Of a stretch of DNA of 10,862 bases, positions 5,498 through 10,862 are shown in pieces. Made by a program: the position numbers and the translations under genes. The notes under the pieces were generated by a model. The model saw only the letters and a program-made list of their open reading frames with translations, made no database searches and had not been told where the DNA came from. Position 1 is the first letter of the stretch. The number at the start of each line of letters is the position of its first letter. This DNA is from an uncultured Erysipelotrichaceae bacterium (GTDB lineage Bacteria; Bacillota_I; Bacilli_A; RFN20; CAG-826). The stretch is from positions 1 to 10,862 of the forward strand of contig CAMYZF010000038.1 in NCBI GenBank assembly GCA_947303755.1, given 5' to 3'.

Positions 5498-6817
5498 ATT
5501 TTTTCGTGATTTTTTTGCTAATTTTTTGGTTTTTCGAGAGTATTTTTGAGCCTCATTTTCGAGCTCTAAAATTCGCTTATTTAGGACCTCTTGAATCTTC
5601 ACCACATTCGCCCTATCTTTCATCTCTTCTTTAGTTAAGATTTTGTCTGGGTAAATTGTTTCACCAATCATAACATGATTGCGCCTAAATAATTTGTATG
5701 GATCGCTCATCCAATAAATATATATTGGAGAGTTGGTCATCATCGCAAAATAAGCCGCTCCGTTATGGATATTTCCAACACCATCTTTGGTGATGTGTCC
5801 TTCAGGATAAATAGCGACGACTCCATTAGCCTTTAAATAATTAATAATTTCTAAGAAACATTTTGGATCGCTTGCAGAAGCAACTCTACGGTATTGAATG
5901 CAGAAAAGATGCTTAAATAGCCATGGATTAGATACATACAAGTCTTGAGCGATGACGATGTGAATTCTTCTTGAGAAATAGTGAACATCTAAGATAGGTG
6001 GATCCATAAAAGAATAATGTTTAGAAACAATCATTCCTCTATCCTTAATCTTCCTATCCTTTTTAGTGGCGTTTCCATAATAATGGAACTTTGTCGGGAA
6101 AACGAACTTATTTGGTAACCATAAAGTTGCTTTCGCGATGTCTAAGAACCAGGCTTTAAAGTTGATGAGATTATAGGTTTTCATCTTCCTATACATGTAA
6201 AGCTGGCTCTTGAGTTCTTCGACTTTTTTACGTAATAATTCGCATAATTCACGAACCTTTTCTGGCGATGGGTTTGTCTCATTACAATAATCACAAAGAT
6301 AAATCTTAGGTCCAGTGATTACGCGTGTACGTTTCCACGAGTTATAGTGCGCATCTATATATAAAGGAACAATAGGCGCGCCTGTTCTTAAGGCAAGGTA
6401 GACTACCGCTGGACGGAAGGTGTCGATCTTTCCGGTTCTTACAAGATGTCCTTCAGGGAAAATAGAAATAACGCCTTTATTTTCCAAAGTCTTTTCAGCT
6501 TCCGCCATAAAGGAAAGATCGCTTCGTTCACGATGAATGACGATATCATCCATTAACATCGACATCGTTCCAGGGACCTTATGAGCGTATAAAGCTTCAG
6601 ACACTAAAGTCCTTATCTTCCTAAAAGGAAAAGTGAACATCACAGTGAAATAGTCGATGATTGAAGTGTGGTTAGCAATAACGATAGCCGCACCTTTAAG
6701 CGGACGAGATTTATCCTTCTTAGACGCGTGATAGTACTTTGTACGGAAATACAAAAGGAATGGAATAAACCCAGTTACTTTCATGAAAATACGAGCTAAT
6801 TTCTTAATTACTCTCAT
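5486..6817 (-). CDS. Tandem-domain PlsC-type 1-acyl-glycerol-3-phosphate acyltransferase
   Basis: 443 residues, about twice the usual size of a PlsC/AGPAT protein, because it carries two lysophospholipid acyltransferase domains in a row. Domain 1 (about residues 40-205) has the catalytic HX4D motif H50-TSII-D55, a motif-II-like IHRER (94-98), FPEGH (120-124), and PIVPLYI (148-154). Domain 2 (about 255-420) has H267-YSFM-D272, QYRRV (308-312) and YPEGH (337-341). Both catalytic His/Asp pairs and both EGH motifs are intact. The family acylates lysophosphatidic acid or related lysolipids at the membrane in phospholipid synthesis; the exact substrates here are unknown. The first 30 residues contain a hydrophobic stretch (FMKVTGFIPFLLYF) that may anchor in the membrane, and the C-terminus is a Lys/Arg-rich tail. 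The ATG overlaps queH by 14 nt, with AGGAAG upstream. Confidence 0.88.
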   Translation of the reverse strand: MRVIKKLARIFMKVTGFIPFLLYFRTKYYHASKKDKSRPLKGAAIVIANHTSIIDYFTVMFTFPFRKIRTLVSEALYAHKVPGTMSMLMDDIVIHRERSDLSFMAEAEKTLENKGVISIFPEGHLVRTGKIDTFRPAVVYLALRTGAPIVPLYIDAHYNSWKRTRVITGPKIYLCDYCNETNPSPEKVRELCELLRKKVEELKSQLYMYRKMKTYNLINFKAWFLDIAKATLWLPNKFVFPTKFHYYGNATKKDRKIKDRGMIVSKHYSFMDPPILDVHYFSRRIHIVIAQDLYVSNPWLFKHLFCIQYRRVASASDPKCFLEIINYLKANGVVAIYPEGHITKDGVGNIHNGAAYFAMMTNSPIYIYWMSDPYKLFRRNHVMIGETIYPDKILTKEEMKDRANVVKIQEVLNKRILELENEAQKYSRKTKKLAKKSRKNGSK

Positions 6818-7457
6818 TTTCTAACTTCCTTTGCATCTTCTCATAAGTATATTTGCAACCACAATATAATTGCTGATACAAATCATATTTATTTTTTAAT
6901 TGGATTCCAAGTAACGCACCATCTTTCTTCTTAAAATCGGAATAGAAATATTTGGTGTTTTTATATTTGGAGGATAATTTCTCACCAATCTCATTAAGTT
7001 TTTGAGAATTCTTTTGTCTAGAGATGGTCATCACAGTTGTGAAATAGTCAAAACCATGCTCATCAGCGTATTTAAACGCATCGTCCATTCTCTTTTCAAA
7101 ACAAATAAAGCATCTTTCTTGACCTTCGGGTAAATCTTTGTAAGGTTCGAGGTCAATATTGAATGAATCGTTGTCATATTTTCTCTCAATAATCTTCACA
7201 TCGAAGCCATAATCACGTTTGTAATAGCCAAGTAATTTCTTAAGTTCTTCTAAACGACGATTGTATTCGCTTTCTGGATAAATGTTGGAGTTATTAAAGT
7301 AAATTGTGACATCAAAGATTGGACACAAAAATGTGAGTGGAAAACAAGAGCATGGTCCACAGCAAGCATGCAAAAGTAATTTGGGTTTTTGCGGCAAATC
7401 ACCAATATTTTTGATGATTTCCAAAGATTTATTGTAGTAATTAACTCTATTTGCCAT
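6804..7457 (-). CDS. queH: Epoxyqueuosine reductase QueH
   Basis: 217 residues from the chosen start. QueH (formerly DUF208) reduces epoxyqueuosine to queuosine in tRNA, replacing the unrelated cobalamin enzyme QueG in many bacteria. Cysteine motifs typical of this iron-sulfur family are present: HACCGPC (residues 30-36), RCFIC (115-119) and YCGC (198-201), together with YFNNSNIYPESEYNRR (53-68), a variant of the family's NPNIxPxxEYxxR motif. An in-frame TTG at 7559 would extend the frame by 34 residues of non-QueH sequence lying wholly inside queA, so I reject it. The ATG at 7457 overlaps the queA end by 11 nt; the nearest GGAGA (7476-7472) is a rather long 14 nt upstream, so reinitiation after queA is likely. 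Located behind tgt and queA, it completes the last step of the same pathway. Confidence 0.93.
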   Translation of the reverse strand: MANRVNYYNKSLEIIKNIGDLPQKPKLLLHACCGPCSCFPLTFLCPIFDVTIYFNNSNIYPESEYNRRLEELKKLLGYYKRDYGFDVKIIERKYDNDSFNIDLEPYKDLPEGQERCFICFEKRMDDAFKYADEHGFDYFTTVMTISRQKNSQKLNEIGEKLSSKYKNTKYFYSDFKKKDGALLGIQLKNKYDLYQQLYCGCKYTYEKMQRKLENESN

Positions 7458-8478
7458 GGATAAACATTGAGTCTCCAAACGAGAAAAATCTATATTTTTG
7501 TTCGACAGCGTGACGGTAAACTTCAAGGGTGAATTCTCTACCCATAAACGCTGAGACAAGCATAATCAAAGTGGATTTTGGAAGATGGAAATTTGTGATT
7601 AAAGCATCGATCGCCAAAAACTTATAACCTGGTTTGATAAAGATGTTAGTTTCTTCTCTAGCTTCAACAAATTTTCCATACTTTTGCATGATAGCTTCTA
7701 AGGTTCTAGTTGCAGTTGTACCAACAGCGATGATTCTTCTATTCTCAGCTTTGGCTTTATTTAGTTTATCTGCAACTTCCTTAGACATTTCAAAATATTC
7801 AGAATGCATAACGTGATTTTCCACCACATCTTCTTTAACTGGCTTAAACGTTCCTAAACCAATATGAAGGGTGATATCTAAAATCTCGATACCTTTGTTT
7901 TTGATTCTTTCTAATAATTCATTAGTAAAATGAAAGCCTGCTGTTGGAGCTGCGGCGCTTCCTAAAACCTTCGCATACACTGTTTGATAACGAGAATTAT
8001 CTTCGCATTGCTTTTTGATGTATGGTGGAAGTGGCATATTACCAACTTCATTTAAGATTTCTAAAAAGATTCCATCATAGATGAATTCCATGATGCGAAT
8101 ACCTTCGTCTTTGACTTCGAGGCACTTCGCTCTTAGCTTACCATCTTTGAACGAAATAATTGTTCCAACTTTGATTGGACGAGCATTACCCGCCAAACAT
8201 TCCCAAACATCACCTTTGATTTGATGAAGTAAAAGAATTTCAACATGCGCTCCAGTGTCTTCTTTTTGGCCAAAGATTCTAGCAGGAAGAACTTTTGTGT
8301 TATTTCTCACTAAAACATCTCCAGGACGAAGATAATCGATAATGTCATGGAAGATTTTATCTTCATAGGTTTTGTTATCTTTATCGATGAGTAAAAGTCT
8401 CGACTCATCGCGTTTTTCCGCTGGAGTCTGAGCAATTAATTCCATTGGCAAATCAAAATCAAACAATGAAACTTCCAT
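7447..8478 (-). CDS. queA: S-adenosylmethionine:tRNA ribosyltransferase-isomerase QueA
   Basis: 343 residues, normal length. QueA transfers and rearranges the ribosyl group of S-adenosylmethionine onto preQ1 in the anticodon wandering position of tRNA, giving epoxyqueuosine. Conserved blocks run through the whole protein: FDFDLPMELIAQTPAEKRDE near the N-terminus, RPGDVLVRNNTKVLPAR (about 51-67), GLGTFKPVKEDVVENHVMHS (about 209-228), AVGTTATRTLEA (about 252-263), and DALITNFHLPKSTLIMLVSA (about 292-311). The ATG at 8478 follows the tgt TAG stop with no intervening base; CGAGGA (8490-8485) inside tgt serves as Shine-Dalgarno with a 6-nt spacer. The end overlaps the queH start. This tgt-queA adjacency is common. 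Confidence 0.98.
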   Translation of the reverse strand: MEVSLFDFDLPMELIAQTPAEKRDESRLLLIDKDNKTYEDKIFHDIIDYLRPGDVLVRNNTKVLPARIFGQKEDTGAHVEILLLHQIKGDVWECLAGNARPIKVGTIISFKDGKLRAKCLEVKDEGIRIMEFIYDGIFLEILNEVGNMPLPPYIKKQCEDNSRYQTVYAKVLGSAAAPTAGFHFTNELLERIKNKGIEILDITLHIGLGTFKPVKEDVVENHVMHSEYFEMSKEVADKLNKAKAENRRIIAVGTTATRTLEAIMQKYGKFVEAREETNIFIKPGYKFLAIDALITNFHLPKSTLIMLVSAFMGREFTLEVYRHAVEQKYRFFSFGDSMFIHGK

Positions 8479-9603
8479 CTAAAATCCTCGTTTATCCCCG
8501 TATTTCTTGAGCATTTCTTCTTTGAAATCACCAAAACGATCTTCTTGAATTGCTTTTCTAGCTTCTTCCATTAAGTGGATTAGGAAGCGAACATTATGGA
8601 TTGAAAGAAGTCGTTTTCCAAAAGCTTCATCAGCGACATAAAGATGTCTTAAATATGCCTTGGTGTAATTCTTACATGTATAGCAATCACACTCATCATC
8701 AAGAGGTGTGAAATCTTCTTTATATTGAGCTCCACGGATATTGACTCTTCCTCTGGAAGTCATTAATGCGCCATGACGAGCAATTCGAGTTGGTAAAACG
8801 CAGTCGAACATATCAACCCCTTTAGCGATTCCTTCAAGAAGGAAATCGATTGAACCAACACCCATTAAATAACGTGGTTTATCTTTTGGTAAATACTTGA
8901 CTGAGTAGTCAACCATCTTTGAGAACACATCTTTTGGCTCACCGATAGAGGTTCCACCAATTGAATAACCCGGGAAATCCATTTTGGCTAATTCTTCAGC
9001 ACAATGTTTTCTAAGTTCTTCAAATTCGCCACCTTGAACAATACCAAATAAGGCTTGATCTTCTCTTTTGTGAGCTTCCAAACCTCTTTTGGCCCATCTT
9101 AAAGTTCTTTCAACGGACTTCTTTGCGTATTTCTCATCAACTGGATAAGGAATGCATTCATCAAAAGACATGATGATATCTGCGCCGAGTTTTTCTTCGA
9201 TGCCGATAACTGATTCTGGAGAGAAGAATAATTTGTCTCCATTTAAGTGTGATTTAAACTCAACACCTTCCTCAGTTATCTTACGGTTTTCTTGTAAAGA
9301 AAAGACTTGGAAACCACCACTATCAGTAAGGATTGGTCCATCGTAATTCATGAACTTATGTAAGCCACCTGCTTTAGCAACAACATCTTCTCCTGGTCTA
9401 AGGTGGAGATGGTATGTGTTAGATAAAATAACTCCTGCACCCATCGCTTTAACTTCTTCTGGGGAAAGAGTCTTAACAGTCGCCAAAGTACCAACTGGCA
9501 TAAACATTGGAACTTCAACATTTCCATGTGGAGTGTGCAATATTCCATATCTCGCACCAGTTTGCTTATCGATGTGTTTGATTTCTAAATAAAAGTCTTT
9601 CAT
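8479..9603 (-). CDS. tgt: tRNA-guanine(34) transglycosylase
   Basis: 374 residues, normal for bacterial Tgt. The enzyme exchanges guanine-34 of tRNAs with GUN anticodons (Asp, Asn, His, Tyr) for preQ1, the entry step of queuosine into tRNA. Motifs: the general acid D94 in LTDSGGFQVFSL (92-103), the nucleophile D267 in GVDMFDCVLPTR (262-273), and zinc ligands C305, C307, C310 and H336 (ECDCYTC and SIHNVRF). FGIVQGG (186-192) and SIGGTSIGEP (214-223) are also conserved. All catalytic residues are present. The start at 9603 fits the family N-terminus, but I see no recognisable Shine-Dalgarno site in the 17 nt before it. It is the first gene of the queuosine unit, downstream of the prs terminator. 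No preQ1 synthesis genes are in view, so preQ1 must be made or imported by genes elsewhere. Confidence 0.98.
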   Translation of the reverse strand: MKDFYLEIKHIDKQTGARYGILHTPHGNVEVPMFMPVGTLATVKTLSPEEVKAMGAGVILSNTYHLHLRPGEDVVAKAGGLHKFMNYDGPILTDSGGFQVFSLQENRKITEEGVEFKSHLNGDKLFFSPESVIGIEEKLGADIIMSFDECIPYPVDEKYAKKSVERTLRWAKRGLEAHKREDQALFGIVQGGEFEELRKHCAEELAKMDFPGYSIGGTSIGEPKDVFSKMVDYSVKYLPKDKPRYLMGVGSIDFLLEGIAKGVDMFDCVLPTRIARHGALMTSRGRVNIRGAQYKEDFTPLDDECDCYTCKNYTKAYLRHLYVADEAFGKRLLSIHNVRFLIHLMEEARKAIQEDRFGDFKEEMLKKYGDKRGF

Positions 9604-9623
9604 ACGTTAAATAATTCTACTAT

Positions 9624-9638
9624 GCTTTGCATCAAAGC
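9624..9638. promoter_or_regulatory. 15-bp perfect palindrome upstream of tgt
   Basis: The sequence consists of 6-bp arms GCTTTG and CAAAGC around a 3-base centre. It lies 21 bases before the tgt ATG. It could be a protein operator overlapping the promoter region or, if transcription starts further upstream, a short hairpin in the tgt leader. No T-run follows, so it is not a terminator. The function is unknown. Confidence 0.4.
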
Positions 9639-9657
9639 GATATTAAAAAACGAAAAT

Positions 9658-9663
9658 ATTATA
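9658..9663 (-). promoter_or_regulatory. Candidate -10 element for tgt-queA-queH-acyltransferase
   Basis: The minus strand reads a perfect TATAAT at 9663-9658, in the 112-nt gap between prs and tgt. Transcription from it would start near 9650 and give a leader of about 45 nt with the 15-nt hairpin at 9638-9624. At 16-18 nt spacing the -35 region (near 9680-9687) has no good TTGACA match, nor is there an extended TGn. A second, weaker -10 (TAGAAT, 9619-9614) lies only 10 nt before the ATG. Confidence 0.35.
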
Positions 9664-9671
9664 TTGCGCGG

Positions 9672-9708
9672 GCAAAATAAAAACGCTCCATCAATTTGAC
9701 AAAGCGTT
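9672..9708 (-). terminator. Intrinsic terminator after prs
   Basis: On the RNA, AACGCU (9708-9703) pairs perfectly with AGCGUU (9687-9682); the 15-nt intervening loop can form a small UCA/UGA stem. The stem is followed by a U-rich tract (UUUAUUUU). It begins 7 nt after the prs stop codon. A 6-bp stem with a large loop is modest, but the position and U-tract support termination. Confidence 0.6.
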
Positions 9709-9715
9709 ATTTATT

Positions 9716-10615
9716 TTATTCAGATAAGATCGCTTTAGATATCAGTTCTGCAACCGTTAAGACAGTCGCGCCCTTAATATCTTTTTCAACTGTATCAGTT
9801 GTAACGAATTCTTTGATTCTTGGATCGAGTTTATCCTTGGATAGAATAGCGTGAGTCGCCGCCACAAATACCTCTTTGGCACCTTTTTTGAACAAAGCAT
9901 CAACGGCGTTATTAATCGTGCCACCAGTATCAACAATATCGTCAATGATGAGACAAGTTTTGCCTTTTGTATCGCCAACAACATTAGTGACTTCTGACAT
10001 ATTTGGAGCAGGTCTTCTTTTATCGATAACTGCAAGAGATGCGTTATTAAAAATCGAAGAGACATCACGACCTCTATTTGCAGAGCCGTGATCAGGTGAA
10101 ACCACCACTACATCTTCATGTTTAATTCCAAGTTCTTTGAAGCGTTTGACGAAGTAATCCCCGAACAATTCAAAGGTCTCTAAATTAGTGACTGGAATTG
10201 AGAAAAATCCCTGGATTTGCTGGGTGTGTAAATCAACGGAAATTAATTGGTTAATACCGCAACTTTGTAGGAGATTTGCAACAATTTTTGCAGTAATTGG
10301 TTCTCCTTTTTGAGCGACTCTATCTTGTCTAGAATAGCCATAATAAGGGGTGATTAAATTGATCTCTTTTGCCCCCGCATTTTTAAGCGAATCGACAAAG
10401 ATAAATACTTCAAAAAGTGAGTCGGTTGATGGTGAGATTGTCGATTGAATAATGTAGCAAGTTTTGCCTTTAACATTAGACAAACATCTCGCCATAATTT
10501 CACCATCAGAAAAACGCAAAACTTCGCTTTTGCCTAAAGGTATTTGAGAAATCTTTGAGACCTTTTCAGCAAGCTTTTTGCTGGTAGTTAAAGAAAAGAT
10601 TAATGCGTCTTTCAT
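9716..10615 (-). CDS. prs: Ribose-phosphate pyrophosphokinase (PRPP synthetase)
   Basis: 299 residues, a little shorter than the usual 310-320. The enzyme makes phosphoribosyl pyrophosphate from ribose 5-phosphate and ATP, the precursor of purines, pyrimidines, NAD, histidine and tryptophan. Motifs: RFSDGE (34-39), YYGYSRQDR (91-99), EPITAKIVANLL (105-116), VDLHTQQIQGFF with H130 (127-138), VVSPDHG (171-177), the flexible-loop DKRRP (198-202), and the PRPP-binding loop DDIVDTGGT (225-233). The segment after SPDHG reads SANRGRD where many homologues have GGVxRAR, a local divergence. The start ATG shares four bases (ATGA) with the upstream pyrophosphohydrolase stop; AGGA (10623-10620) precedes it with a short spacer. 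Confidence 0.96.
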   Translation of the reverse strand: MKDALIFSLTTSKKLAEKVSKISQIPLGKSEVLRFSDGEIMARCLSNVKGKTCYIIQSTISPSTDSLFEVFIFVDSLKNAGAKEINLITPYYGYSRQDRVAQKGEPITAKIVANLLQSCGINQLISVDLHTQQIQGFFSIPVTNLETFELFGDYFVKRFKELGIKHEDVVVVSPDHGSANRGRDVSSIFNNASLAVIDKRRPAPNMSEVTNVVGDTKGKTCLIIDDIVDTGGTINNAVDALFKKGAKEVFVAATHAILSKDKLDPRIKEFVTTDTVEKDIKGATVLTVAELISKAILSE

Positions 10616-10862
10616 TTGTTCCTATATTCGTTATATTTTTTGGATGAACCTTTGACCTTATCGGCAGGATATTTCTTTTCGTTGGAATCCATTTTCTCAT
10701 TGATGATTTGGTCGATGTCTAAGTGATAACGGTCCGCTAAAAGCATCGCATACATAAAGACATCAGCGAGTTCTTCTTTAACTTTCTCAATCGACTTTTC
10801 AGTTTTGCCGTATTGGAAAACTTCAAGAAGCTCGCCTGCTTCAATGACTAATGATTTCGCTA
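10612..10862 (-). CDS. MazG-like nucleotide pyrophosphohydrolase, C-terminal fragment
   Basis: The last 82 codons of a gene whose start is beyond the high-coordinate window edge; it ends in TGA at 10614-10612. The peptide contains SLVIEAGELLEVFQ and, about 16 residues later, EELADVFMYAMLL. These are the ExxE and ExxD halves of the metal-binding motif of the all-alpha NTP pyrophosphohydrolase (MazG/dCTPase) superfamily. The C-terminal NEKKYPADKVKGSSKKY is also typical of the small single-domain members. Such enzymes hydrolyse NTPs or dNTPs (often dCTP or damaged nucleotides) to the monophosphate and pyrophosphate. The substrate cannot be told from the fragment. The ATGA overlap with prs implies co-translation, linking nucleotide clean-up with PRPP supply. 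Confidence 0.88.
   Translation of the reverse strand, partial: AKSLVIEAGELLEVFQYGKTEKSIEKVKEELADVFMYAMLLADRYHLDIDQIINEKMDSNEKKYPADKVKGSSKKYNEYRNK

Noticed and set aside
7458..7559. N-terminal extension of queH from a TTG at 7559
   Set aside because: The extra 34 residues do not look like QueH, and the stretch is wholly inside queA in another frame; the ATG at 7457 matches the family start.
9604..9660. preQ1 riboswitch in front of tgt
   Set aside because: The short hairpin there lacks the class I preQ1 features (the conserved loop and the A-rich tail pairing back), and the leader is too short for class II.
1..10862. Mobile elements, CRISPR arrays, tRNA or rRNA genes, defence or phage genes
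   Set aside because: I found no transposase, terminal inverted repeats, spaced identical repeats or cloverleaf-like sequences; all space is filled by housekeeping genes and two short intergenic regions.

Overview
The window reads as ordinary core chromosome from a moderately AT-rich, low-GC Gram-positive bacterium (Firmicutes / Bacilli, near the Mollicutes, Erysipelotrichales or RF39 type). The reasons are the canonical S10 ribosomal operon order, strong TAAGGAGG-type Shine-Dalgarno sites, QueH instead of QueG, and charged Ala/Lys/Glu tails on ribosomal proteins like those known from Mollicutes. Tryptophan is encoded by TGG where I checked (uL2) and TGA is used as a stop, so this is not a UGA=Trp mycoplasma. 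The exact lineage cannot be fixed from the sequence alone. Every supported gene lies on the minus strand, so transcription runs from high to low coordinates.

Layout in the direction of transcription. (1) 10862-9716: the end of a MazG-like nucleotide pyrophosphohydrolase, overlapping prs (PRPP synthetase) by 4 nt; a hairpin and T-rich tract after prs look like a terminator. (2) 9603-5486: a tight unit tgt - queA - queH - tandem PlsC-domain acyltransferase. The first three genes are the late steps of queuosine tRNA modification (insertion of preQ1, transfer of the ribosyl group from SAM, reduction of epoxyqueuosine). The last gene is a lipid acyltransferase overlapping queH by 14 nt. A weak hairpin plus T-run closes this unit. 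(3) 5485-5282: 204 nt without an ordinary gene, holding a probable promoter and a roughly 125-nt potentially structured leader. (4) 5281-1: the S10 operon rpsJ-rplC-rplD-rplW-rplB-rpsS-rplV-rpsC-rplP-rpmC-rpsQ, the last gene cut by the window edge. There is no gene-free stretch above 300 bases.

The ribosomal genes are packed with gaps of about 0 to 36 nt, and the Shine-Dalgarno site often overlaps the preceding stop codon, which suggests translational coupling. Two of the proteins are clearly enlarged: uL3 has a C-terminal tail of about 85 residues and uL22 an N-terminal tail of about 63 residues, built from a similar Ala/Lys/Glu/Pro/Val vocabulary.

I found no mobile element, CRISPR array, tRNA, rRNA or defence system, and no convincing undescribed system. 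The points most worth a second look are the double PlsC protein, the ribosomal protein tails, and the rpsJ leader, where two UGACA and two UGUCA elements can pair in alternative ways.
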